In this document: piece by piece, positions 53,873-62,382 of the stretch
Layout of the letters: every line of letters begins with the position of its first letter
How positions within the stretch are numbered: the stretch's first letter is position 1
Assembly (NCBI GenBank): GCA_018401415.1
Contig: JAGYKV010000009.1
Location: 124,001-188,000 of the forward strand
DNA: 64,000 nt
Direction of reading: 5' to 3'
From: Candidatus Nanopelagicales bacterium
Lineage (GTDB): Bacteria > Actinomycetota > Actinomycetes > S36-B12
The notes under the pieces: model-generated
The model's input: the letters and a program-made list of their open reading frames with translations, nothing else
The model's database searches: none
What the model was told of the DNA's origin: nothing
Made by a program: the position numbers and the translations under genes

Positions 53873-56775
53873 CTCCCCCAACAGAAATCAGAGAGTTCAC
53901 CGGCGCCACAGCCATGTATCCCGCCGCTGGAAACACTTTTGAAGTACTCACCGGTGAATTACTCGTGTTTGCCGAACTAGCCAACGGACGCCGACTTCCC
54001 ATCACCACTCTGCAAAGTGGCGCGATCATGAGCGGGTGCGCAATAACTGACTCCCAAACTCGTCTGCTCGTCACCTCGCAACAGGGCACCACTCTTCGGA
54101 AGTCAACGATCGCGGAAATGCTCAATGCAGAGGTAATCAATTCGCAGGTGACACAACATGGCGCACCAACGGATTCCAATCAGCACTCTTCTGTCCACCA
54201 ATTTGATCAGTGGATCTATGCACTGAGTCAGGCTGCGCTCAATGGCCGCTGGGCCACCAAAGTTGTCGCGCCGGAGGCCGTCGGATCCCTTCGGTTGGCA
54301 CCCGGTGAATCTGTCGTACCAATCGCCACACCGGTTCCCCCATCGGATCATTCAGTACTGGGTTGGCTCAAGGTGACATCCGGCTCTGCCGCATTGTGCG
54401 GGTGGCGTGATGCCCAGGTAGGTGTGCTGGATTCTTCGATACCGATTACCCGAGGCGTGTGGCTGACAAGTGGACTTCGGTGTCAGATTGCTCGCGCGCC
54501 AGAACCCGCAGATTCGCAAGGATGGTCACAGGCACTTGACCTTATGGCTCGCCTTACCCTGGAGGCGGTTCGCGCGATTGATGCGGATCAGGATCTTAAT
54601 TCGATCGAGCGACGGTTCGTAGCCGAGGAACTTGCGCAAACCGAAACCCTTCAAGGAATTGACCTTCTCGCCGGTGCGGTGGTCGGACCAATTGCTCGGC
54701 CTCGAGTGCTGCGCAATACAAGTTCTGCAGCGCTGGCCGCAGCATTCACCACGGTGGAGACAACGGGGTTTTCACTCGATGAAACCGACCGTGATCGAGC
54801 CCAAGCCCAGGTCTTGACCGGACGTGACCCGTTCACGGCGGCGGGTGCTTCATGCGGTGCTCGTGCTCGCGCAATTGACCTAGCCCCATTGTGGTTCACG
54901 CTGGAAGGTCCACCACTCGTCGCTGCAACTCGCGACAATCATTTCGTCTCCCTCACCTGGCAGGGTCGCAGTTGGACCGTGACCGATCCACAACTCCCGG
55001 GAGTTCAGCACCCACTGGATCAGGAGTGGCGTGAGCGACTGAACGGGAGAGCATGGGAATTTGTTCCTATCCTCCCTCCTACTTCACTCGGTTTGAGTGC
55101 ACTTGCTCGACTTGGTTTCCGTCGCTCTGGTCGGGACCTCTCCCTGGTCGCGATCCTTACGGCGGGTCTCGCGGCGCTGGCCTTTTTCACCCCGTTCATT
55201 CTGGGTAAGGTTGCCGGCGCGGTTACAAACACTGACATCCGCTCGGTACTCGCCGCGTTACTCACCCTGTTCATCCTGTTGCTTGTGAGCGTTTCTTGGC
55301 AATACGTGCGAAGCGTCGCGCTACTACGAATTCGCGTCCGAGGCACCGCACTCACCAGCGGTGCAGTGTGGGATCGAATTATGCGATTGCGCACCACGTG
55401 GCATGACAAACATTCCATGGGTGAACGGATGACGCAATCCTCCGCCGTCGCGATGGCTTCGACCGCTGTTCCCGATGCAATCATTGTCGGGCTTCTTGAC
55501 ACGGTTGCGATCTTGGGTGGGCTTGCGGCCATTGCCACCACCAGCACGCCGCTACTGATCGCTGCCATCCTCTTGCTGTCCATCCAATTGCTTGTCAATC
55601 TCTGGCTCACCCGCGAGAGTGCCCGCCGGACCCTCGCCCGAGTTACCGCTCACTCGGCAGCTCAGGGGCGCCTATTGGAAACCCTGCAAGCGGTCAATCG
55701 ACTTCGGGTATCAGGTGCCGAGTCACGTGCCTTCAAGCGTTGGGCGGCGCTACAGGCGAAACTCACTCGCGCTGATCTTTCCGTTCGTCGAATCGCCATG
55801 GCTCAAGCGGTGATCATCAGTGTCTGGCCCGTTCTCGGACTCATTGTGATCGTCGCTGTCGCCGGTGCTACCGGTGCAACATTCGGTGACTTCGTCACAG
55901 CACAAGCAGCCCTCGCCATCGCAACAACCACCTTGGCTGTCACAGCGTTCTCTGCAAGTGCCCTGTTCAATGGCCGTGCCGTGATCAGCAAGGTGGAACC
56001 CGTACTTGCAGCAATTCCCGAAGGTGGCGGCGATGGCGTTGACCCGGGTCAGATCAGCGGCGGGGTTACGCTCAATGACATTGTTTTCCGTTACGAACCT
56101 GGTTCACGGCCGGTCCTTGACGGCGTGAGTTTCAGTATTAGCCCTGGTGAGCAAGTCGCAATTGTCGGCCCTTCCGGCTGTGGCAAGACAACTCTCATGC
56201 GAATACTGCTGGGACTGGAGGAACAGGAGTCTGGGGTTGTGACAATCGATGGCCAGGACTTGGCCGTTCTCGATCTCCCCTCTTTCCGGAGACAAGTCGG
56301 AAGTGTGCTGCAGTCCTCGAAACTGCTCCCCGGTCCTATTCGCGACAATGTTGACATGGGCCGTGGCCTCACGAGCAAAGAGATCTGGCAGGCACTCGAG
56401 TGGGCATGTGTCGCAGAAGAAGTGCGCGCCATGGGCATGGGCCTTGACACACCCGTCGTTGATGGTGGCGGCACCGTGTCTGGCGGTCAGCGCCAGCGGA
56501 TTCTTCTCGCCCGGGCGTTAGCGAGCAACCCACGCATGCTGATCCTCGATGAAGCCACGAGCGCTCTGGACAATGTCACTCAAGGAAGTATTGTTGAACA
56601 CCTTGAGAACCTGCGGTTAACCCGCATCCTGATCGCGCACCGACTCTCAACAATTCAAGGCGCCGATCGAATCATTGTGATCGCGGACGGCCGAGTCGCT
56701 CAACAGGGAACCTTTGAAGAACTCGTGTCTCAACCCGGTCACTTCGCAGACCTCGTTCAACGCCAAGTGGTCTAG
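53869..56775 (+). CDS. NHLM-type bacteriocin ABC protein (second exporter subunit)
   Basis: 968 residues. The first ~400 are the NHLM-specific cytosolic region, with no C39 Cys motif. A membrane domain follows from about 420, then an ATPase with GPSGCGKTTLMRILLG near 767, VSGGQRQRILLARAL near 871 and LILDEATSALD near 893. In NHLM systems this protein pairs with the peptidase exporter. It ends the + strand part of the RiPP locus. Confidence 0.92.
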   Translation: MTPPTEIREFTGATAMYPAAGNTFEVLTGELLVFAELANGRRLPITTLQSGAIMSGCAITDSQTRLLVTSQQGTTLRKSTIAEMLNAEVINSQVTQHGAPTDSNQHSSVHQFDQWIYALSQAALNGRWATKVVAPEAVGSLRLAPGESVVPIATPVPPSDHSVLGWLKVTSGSAALCGWRDAQVGVLDSSIPITRGVWLTSGLRCQIARAPEPADSQGWSQALDLMARLTLEAVRAIDADQDLNSIERRFVAEELAQTETLQGIDLLAGAVVGPIARPRVLRNTSSAALAAAFTTVETTGFSLDETDRDRAQAQVLTGRDPFTAAGASCGARARAIDLAPLWFTLEGPPLVAATRDNHFVSLTWQGRSWTVTDPQLPGVQHPLDQEWRERLNGRAWEFVPILPPTSLGLSALARLGFRRSGRDLSLVAILTAGLAALAFFTPFILGKVAGAVTNTDIRSVLAALLTLFILLLVSVSWQYVRSVALLRIRVRGTALTSGAVWDRIMRLRTTWHDKHSMGERMTQSSAVAMASTAVPDAIIVGLLDTVAILGGLAAIATTSTPLLIAAILLLSIQLLVNLWLTRESARRTLARVTAHSAAQGRLLETLQAVNRLRVSGAESRAFKRWAALQAKLTRADLSVRRIAMAQAVIISVWPVLGLIVIVAVAGATGATFGDFVTAQAALAIATTTLAVTAFSASALFNGRAVISKVEPVLAAIPEGGGDGVDPGQISGGVTLNDIVFRYEPGSRPVLDGVSFSISPGEQVAIVGPSGCGKTTLMRILLGLEEQESGVVTIDGQDLAVLDLPSFRRQVGSVLQSSKLLPGPIRDNVDMGRGLTSKEIWQALEWACVAEEVRAMGMGLDTPVVDGGGTVSGGQRQRILLARALASNPRMLILDEATSALDNVTQGSIVEHLENLRLTRILIAHRLSTIQGADRIIVIADGRVAQQGTFEELVSQPGHFADLVQRQVV

Positions 56776-56851
56776 AGACCAGAGGAAAAGCCTGACCCTA
56801 CACCCCAGCTGCGACATGCGTGAGCCCGGACCAAAAACCGGGGTCAGATTA

Positions 56852-56878
56852 ACTGGCGTACTAAACGGGGGCAGGTCA
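56852..56878 (-). repeat. Solitary IS3-family end, inverted relative to the full IS
   Basis: 27 bases equal the reverse complement of 60921-60947, the left end of the complete IS3 element (GTACTAAACGGGGGCAGGTC is part). No transposase remains here. Together with the intact IS, it brackets the LanM region with inverted IS ends. A second weak end-like string, GGGGTCAG, lies at 56840-56847. Confidence 0.85.
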
Positions 56879-56987
56879 ACCCATCGAGGGCTCCCCGGCA
56901 GGGATGTAGGTCAGCTGACCGCTCAAGGTTAGGAAGAGATGTCCCCGGTCGACCACCGTGAAAACACGGTACGCAGCATGGCCGTGC

Positions 56988-57464
56988 CTACTCCGTTTCG
57001 GGGGCATTGGTCACATTGGCGGTGAACTCCTCAACTGCACCTGCCTCGAGTCCCCATCGACCAAGGAGGTCGGTATACGTTCCGTCCCTGCCCAAGGTCT
57101 CTAACGCAGACTGCAGTTCCTCGGATAGCCCGGAATTGCCCTTCGCTACTGCGACGCCGTATGGCTGGGCTTCCACGTAGGTTTCGACCACGGATAGCCG
57201 ACCAAAACTCTGGTTGGCCAAGTGAGCAATAAAAGGATCGTCCGCGACGATGGCGTCGATGCGGCCTGTAGTGACGTCTGCAACTGCGGGAGTCAACGAG
57301 TCGTAGGGGACAGCGGTGATCGGTTTTGAGCCACCGCTGACGCAATCTTCGGATACTCGCGGCAGATAGTCCTGGAACTGGGCACTTCCACTCACTGCAC
57401 CAACCCGTGATCCGCATGGATCGATCGGGGTGAAATCAGACCCGCGAGCGGAGAAAAGCCCGAA
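56988..57464 (-). pseudogene. ABC solute-binding protein, C-terminal half only
   Basis: Coding begins directly after the LanM stop codon, in the same frame, with FGLFSARGSDFTPIDPCGS and RVGAVSGSAQFQDYLPR, then VTTGRIDAIVADD and the terminal helix. This is the second half of an amino-acid-type periplasmic binding protein (SBP_bac_3). Signal peptide and first lobe are missing. The next usable start is at 57395. The joint is evidence of a rearrangement; no partner permease is nearby. Confidence 0.75.
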
Positions 57465-60400
57465 TCACCGTTGATTGGTTCCGCCCACGAGCAGGGGTAC
57501 GAGTGCGGTGCTCGACGGTCCAACCAGGGATGCAAAAGCAATCCCGGAGAGCCCTTGCATGAACGTGGGAATCAAATGCGGGGTCTCATACCCCGCCCGT
57601 GCGGTTCCACGTGGACCCAAGGCGAAACCACAGTCCTGCACCGCACGTGCCTGAATCGAGGCCACGAGGTCGCCCGCGGTAGCAACCCACTCGGGGCGTT
57701 GCGTTGAGCGACCCATGAGCCCTAGCGCTATCGCTCGACCGGAGTTGCCGCAACACACGTGATCCCTTGGCTGCAGCTCCAGCGAAGTCATCGCTTCGGC
57801 GCTGACTTCTAGGGCGCGCCGCCAAAGCAACGCATCAGGGTGCTCGGGCAGCAGTTCCAGGGCTCGCATCCGAGCCAGACCGACACCTGGTGCCCCCGCG
57901 CACCAGCCCAACATGAAGCGGCGTTCGTCACCTGGCATTCGGAAGTCTGGCCAGTTGCCTTCATCCGTATCGAAAACGGAATCCTCGTAGGCGAAGGCTC
58001 TCGCGGCCGCTGCCACCATCGCCTCGTCTTCAAGAGCCACACCTGCCTCGAGGAGAGCGAGTCCCATTCCGCTGGCTCCATGCCCCAGTCCGGTCAGCGG
58101 GCTGCCCGCGCGCCCGAAACCTGGCCCCGAGAGTATCCACCCTCCGCTGGCGTCCTGCGCCTGCATGAGCCGACTAGCCATGGCAGCCGTGAGGTCCCTG
58201 CCCGTGTCAGTTCGGCTCGCGAAGTTCGCAACAACGCCCAGCGAGCCGGCAACCCCGCCGATCACTTCCAGGCTGCTATCACTAGCGATCAGATCTCGGT
58301 CTATGTGAGCCACCGCAGTGGCCAGCAGATCAGCCGCCGGTGGGTACCAACCCTCGTTTTCCAGCATCGCCAGCAGTCTGAGCACACCCCCGTATCCGGC
58401 GAACCCCAGCCCCAGGTCGCGCTGGGTGCGAAACCGCATCCCGTCGTCGCCCAGCATGGTGATCAGCGGTTGCATTGCCCGCTCCGCAAAGGCTTGATCG
58501 TCTGCATTGTCACTCACGGACGCCTGGGCGAATAGTGTTGCCGCGATACCCGCCTGGCCTCCGTATAACTCCGGGGCGGCGAGTTCAAGGGACATCTGCC
58601 CTGAGCGGGATGCAATGCCAAGCACCAGCCAGGTGGGCGCACCTATCCGATCAGTTAGCGATGTCTGGCGAAGCGCCGTCAGGATTTCTGCGGCCTCCAC
58701 CACTGGTCGGTCGCGTGAGGTGCTGGCCGGTGAAGGGCCTGTGCTCAACGAAATGGCACCCCCGATTAGCGAGGACTGCCATGCGAGATCCTGCTCGGAC
58801 ATTCGCGACAGTCGGTTGACGGCCTCCGTGATTCCGTCCTGGTTGATGAGCCCCGCGATGGGCACCTGGGTCTCCATTAGGTGGGTATCACCTAACACGA
58901 TGTCGAAGTAGGGAATGTCCCATCTCTCCATTGCATCTACTTCAGCGTGAAAGACATCCCACATGTTCGTCCGCTCTTCATGGACCAGACTCGATCGGGA
59001 AAGCCGATCCAGTTCAAAGCCGCGGGCAAGGCACGAGCGAAGACTCTGCGGGCTGCTGGCGCGGTTCTGCAAGATCGCATACACACTTGTGTTGCGCAGG
59101 ACTACACGTTTGCGCAACCCGGCAAACCTGCGCATAGCGCGAGTCACATCAACCCGATGCTCAGCCTTCATTAACCAGCGATACATCTCGCCGAATCCTT
59201 CGATCAAATCGCCCGCATGCATCGTCAACGGGTTGGGCACGCCCACCGGCACCGGCAGGCTATGGGGTTGCGGCATCACTTCGAGTACTGTCCCGCGTTT
59301 CATATCGTCTGAATTCACAGCGAGCCACGTACGGACTTCGGTGTCCGCCGCTCCCGTTGCGGACTCGACTCCCAGTGCACTGATGTCCACGGCATCCTGA
59401 CCAGCAGCGAAGGCTTTAGCGGCGGGGAGCATGCCCAGATTGAGAATCCAGTCCTCGATCTCCTCCGGGAGATGGTCGAGTACCTGCTCGACATCTGTCT
59501 GCGGGCGAACCTCAAACAAAGTCTCCGCATCAATGAGCACCAAGTGTTCCTTGTGTGCGATTAGGTTTTCGAAGTGACAATCGCTGGCCCTGAGCAGGTG
59601 AAGCATCGCCATCAGTCGACCGACATTGCGATAGAACGCCGGCAGCCGATCCGGGTCGCAGGGCACGTGTTTAACGAAGAGGGAATAGCCGTACTGATCC
59701 CCCACGGCGAATACGTGGCTCACTTCGCTGCTATGACCGCCCGCGACGGAATCTACGTCAAGGGATGTGAAGTCATCCCGATCGAAAGCCGTCATCACGG
59801 TACGGCGAAATCTCTCGTACTCCTGTTCCAGCCGTAGGTCCTTGGGCTTGTAGACCACGCGTGGGGCGTTGCCGCCGAAGGTCAGGATCGCCACGCTCGT
59901 ACGCCCTCGGTGCGGGTCGCTGAGTCCCCACTCAACTCCGGTCAGTGGTGCTGTCGGATCAACACCGAACTCGCGAGCCAGAACAGACCGATCACCTTCG
60001 ATACGGCGCACGAGCAGCGAGGCATTGCGCCGCCAGTACTCACAGACGGTCGCGATTGCCCGTCCTGCAACGGGAAACTCTCTCAAGAACGGAACCAAAC
60101 CCGATGTGACAAATTGGTGACAGTAGCTGCGATAGGCCGTCCCTGCCCGCTGTTCGTTGAGCGAGGACCTCAACACATTGGACAACTGCCGTGCCAGTGC
60201 ACAGGCCAAGTCGTTCCAGGCGCACTGCTCAACATTGCAGCAATCGCTCACCTCCAATTGCACCCTCTGCAACTCGAACTCAACGATGGGCCACACGGCG
60301 TGGATATAGGGGATCGGCTCGTCCTTTTCCCGCTGGGCATCTTCAATTGTCCGATCAGTGGCTTTCCACCACGCTGATTCGTCAGCTTCCTCGTCGGATA

Positions 60401-60866
60401 GTGCCGACTGCGCCACCGCAGTCATCATGGTGTGAAGCTCGTCGAGCCACACGGGATTGTCACCTTTGGGTGAATGACATTCGACCAAGTGGCGGGCACC
60501 ATCAAGTCCTAGACCGTCCCAATCCAACCGCTTGGCAAAAGCACCCGGCCCCGTGCGCTCAATAAGTGCCTGCCATGCCTCCAGCGCCTGCCAACCGTCA
60601 CCACCACTGTCGGGTTCAATCGACCGCTGATCCGCAGACGCCCGTAACCGTTCACCCCACGGCAAACCGTGTAGCTTCAGGAGCTCATCGAGATCCTCTG
60701 GGACTAAATCATCAGGTGCGATCTTGGGATCATCAAGCATTGGCGCAGTCATACCCCCGCCAAGGAGCTCCAAGGTCGATTCCGCTCCACTGTAAACCGC
60801 ATCTAATGGCTCATCGGGCCAGTCAGCTTCCTGACTTCCGTTTCCCTTAGGACTATTTAGTGACAC
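57465..60866 (-). CDS. lanM: LanM class II lanthipeptide synthetase, CCG zinc-motif type
   Basis: 1133 residues, a full-length LanM. N-terminal dehydratase (DUF4135 kinase-like): RVVYKPKDLRLEQEYERF near 340 and DCHFENLIAHKEHLVLIDAE near 430. C-terminal LanC cyclase: GLGHGASGMGLAL near 927, GWCAGAPGVGLAR near 989, and DHVCCGNSGRAIAL near 1037. The CCG in place of the usual CHG gives three Cys zinc ligands, the class containing ProcM, whose leaders are Nif11/NHLP-like. The start is GTG behind GAGGGGAA. Lanthionines form from Ser/Thr and Cys, yet the nearby precursor core has no Ser/Thr. It is convergent with the exporter genes and cut off upstream by an IS. Confidence 0.95.
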   Translation of the reverse strand: MSLNSPKGNGSQEADWPDEPLDAVYSGAESTLELLGGGMTAPMLDDPKIAPDDLVPEDLDELLKLHGLPWGERLRASADQRSIEPDSGGDGWQALEAWQALIERTGPGAFAKRLDWDGLGLDGARHLVECHSPKGDNPVWLDELHTMMTAVAQSALSDEEADESAWWKATDRTIEDAQREKDEPIPYIHAVWPIVEFELQRVQLEVSDCCNVEQCAWNDLACALARQLSNVLRSSLNEQRAGTAYRSYCHQFVTSGLVPFLREFPVAGRAIATVCEYWRRNASLLVRRIEGDRSVLAREFGVDPTAPLTGVEWGLSDPHRGRTSVAILTFGGNAPRVVYKPKDLRLEQEYERFRRTVMTAFDRDDFTSLDVDSVAGGHSSEVSHVFAVGDQYGYSLFVKHVPCDPDRLPAFYRNVGRLMAMLHLLRASDCHFENLIAHKEHLVLIDAETLFEVRPQTDVEQVLDHLPEEIEDWILNLGMLPAAKAFAAGQDAVDISALGVESATGAADTEVRTWLAVNSDDMKRGTVLEVMPQPHSLPVPVGVPNPLTMHAGDLIEGFGEMYRWLMKAEHRVDVTRAMRRFAGLRKRVVLRNTSVYAILQNRASSPQSLRSCLARGFELDRLSRSSLVHEERTNMWDVFHAEVDAMERWDIPYFDIVLGDTHLMETQVPIAGLINQDGITEAVNRLSRMSEQDLAWQSSLIGGAISLSTGPSPASTSRDRPVVEAAEILTALRQTSLTDRIGAPTWLVLGIASRSGQMSLELAAPELYGGQAGIAATLFAQASVSDNADDQAFAERAMQPLITMLGDDGMRFRTQRDLGLGFAGYGGVLRLLAMLENEGWYPPAADLLATAVAHIDRDLIASDSSLEVIGGVAGSLGVVANFASRTDTGRDLTAAMASRLMQAQDASGGWILSGPGFGRAGSPLTGLGHGASGMGLALLEAGVALEDEAMVAAAARAFAYEDSVFDTDEGNWPDFRMPGDERRFMLGWCAGAPGVGLARMRALELLPEHPDALLWRRALEVSAEAMTSLELQPRDHVCCGNSGRAIALGLMGRSTQRPEWVATAGDLVASIQARAVQDCGFALGPRGTARAGYETPHLIPTFMQGLSGIAFASLVGPSSTALVPLLVGGTNQR

Positions 60867-60934
60867 ATGTTCCCCTCACGTTAGGCCGCGCGACTGGTCC
60901 ACTTGAATTCGAAGTAATACTGACCTGCCCCCGT

Positions 60935-61723
60935 TTAGTACGCCAGTGTCTTTGCAAGTCCGGGGTTGGTGTTCCAATCTAGCGTGAACTCGCTTGGTGT
61001 TCGGTAGCCGAGGGAGGAGTGGGGCCGGTAGGTGTTGTAGTGCTGGCGGTAGTCCTCGGCCATAACTTTGGCTTCGAGCAGCGAGTGAAACACCTCGATG
61101 GCGAGGAGTTCGTCGCGGAGTTTGCCGTTGAAGGATTCCACGAATGCGTTTTGCCACGGTGATCCCGGTTCGATGAATACTGACCCGGTCGAGCTGAACC
61201 GGCACCAGTCAGCGATCGCGTTGCACGTCATTTCCGGGCCGTTATCCATGCGGATGTACTGCGGATATCCATGCACAGCGGTGAGCCGATCCAGGACGCG
61301 CACCAGGTGATCGCCGGTGATCGATCGCTCCACTTCAATGGCCAGCGCGGTTTTGGTGAACTCATCAGTGATTGTGAGGACTTTCAGCACACGCGCGTCG
61401 GCGGTTTGATCGAATGCGAAATCGGCCGCCCACACATGATTCGGGAACGCTGCTCGGAGTCGATCCCCAGGGGTGGTGGATTCCCCGACGCGGGCTCGCT
61501 TACGCCGGGACACCCGCACCCGTAGGCCCTCATCACGGCACAGGCGTTGCACACGCTTGTGATTGACCACATGCCCTTCGCGGGTCAGCAGCGCGTGCAA
61601 CCGCCGATACCCATACCGAGGGTTGTCCTTCGCGAGTTGGCGCAAACGGGCCCGCAGCTGCTGCTCCGGCACCGGGGGCACGGACCGCGGCAGCCGTTGC
61701 GTGGAGCGCGGTTGCTCAACCAC
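60935..61723 (-). CDS. IS3-family transposase, OrfB (DDE catalytic part)
   Basis: 262 residues by the first ATG or GTG, but normally made as an OrfAB fusion by a -1 frameshift. HTH_21 region LAKDNPRYGYRRLHALLTRE is followed by the rve integrase core: VWAADFAFDQ (Asp), RMDNGPEM (Asp) and PWQNAFVESFNGKLRDE (Glu). The catalytic triad is intact, so the element may be active. The frame extends upstream of the annotated start to meet orfA. Confidence 0.93.
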   Translation of the reverse strand: MVEQPRSTQRLPRSVPPVPEQQLRARLRQLAKDNPRYGYRRLHALLTREGHVVNHKRVQRLCRDEGLRVRVSRRKRARVGESTTPGDRLRAAFPNHVWAADFAFDQTADARVLKVLTITDEFTKTALAIEVERSITGDHLVRVLDRLTAVHGYPQYIRMDNGPEMTCNAIADWCRFSSTGSVFIEPGSPWQNAFVESFNGKLRDELLAIEVFHSLLEAKVMAEDYRQHYNTYRPHSSLGYRTPSEFTLDWNTNPGLAKTLAY

Positions 61724-61797
61724 CGCGCACGCCCGCCGTTGCGAAACCTCGAAGGTGGCGACCAGGTGATCGACTGGAGCCCGGCGGCGAGCCGGGC

Positions 61798-62076
61798 TCA
61801 GAAGTTTCCCCGGTTCACCTCTTTGAGCATGTCGATATCAAGCGCCTGGTCAGCGACCAGGCGCTTCAACCGGGCGTTCTCCTTCTCCAGCTCCTTAAGC
61901 CGTTTCGCATCATCGGCCTTCATACCCCCGTACTGGTTCCGCCACCGGTAATACGTCGCCTCGGTGACCTCCAAGTGCTTACACACCTCCACCAAAGGCT
62001 TTCCTTCACCCAGCAGCCGATCGGCTTCCCGCAGCTTGCGAACAATCTGCTCCGGGGTGTGATGCCTACGCTTCAT
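61798..62076 (-). CDS. IS3-family transposase, OrfA (helix-turn-helix)
   Basis: 92 residues from the ATG at 62076 (MKRRHHTPEQIVRKLREADR). HTH_Tnp_1 domain with CKHLEVTEATYYRWRNQYGG, and a C-terminal leucine zipper KRLKELEKENARLKRLVADQ for dimer formation. The gene ends NRGNF; the frameshift into orfB is expected near here. Confidence 0.92.
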   Translation of the reverse strand: MKRRHHTPEQIVRKLREADRLLGEGKPLVEVCKHLEVTEATYYRWRNQYGGMKADDAKRLKELEKENARLKRLVADQALDIDMLKEVNRGNF

Positions 62077-62212
62077 GCCGTCCTCCTCGCCCATCAGGGC
62101 AATCGTGGACCGGCAAAGAAAATGGATCAACCAGCGGGGGTCAGGTCAAACCAATAACAGCTTCTGCGAAAACACTGTTGTTCACCCGAACACAGAGGAC
62201 TAATTTGGTCGC

Positions 62213-62314
62213 ATGGACGGCCCTGCTGACGATTCCTCCGTGGTTTCACCAAATCAGAAAATTGACGAAGAAATTGTTCTTTGCAGCCCCGAATGTGGGT
62301 CGGTAGACGGTTGA
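62213..62314 (+). CDS. Possible 33-residue Cys/Ser peptide gene
   Basis: An ATG opens a short frame with an acidic first part (QKIDEEIVL) and the C-terminal string CSPECGSVDG, which has two Cys and Ser residues. This would be a chemically suitable lanthipeptide core, and it lies about 1.3 kb from lanM beyond the IS. The GAGGA site is 13 bases away, long for initiation, there is no GG or NHLP leader, and chance is possible. Confidence 0.25.
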   Translation: MDGPADDSSVVSPNQKIDEEIVLCSPECGSVDG

Positions 62315-62382
62315 GAGCAGTTCTGTCGATAAATTCACCACCACCGGTGCAGTGACTACCGCTACTAGGTAAAGAGGAAGCA

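Larger units (their letters stand above)
60921..62148 (-). mobile_element. IS3-family insertion sequence
   Basis: The element is 1228 bp with imperfect ends TGACCTGCCCCCGTT (left, 60921) and TGACCTGACCCCCGC (right, read on the - strand from 62148). It carries orfA and orfB. No clear target-site duplication flanks it (TAC versus AAC), consistent with later deletion or recombination. It lies 55 bases upstream of lanM, where a lanthipeptide precursor would commonly be. Confidence 0.88.

Noticed and set aside
60921..62148. IS3 element as two separate insertions
   Set aside because: OrfA, OrfB and both inverted ends are collinear and of normal size, so it is one complete element.
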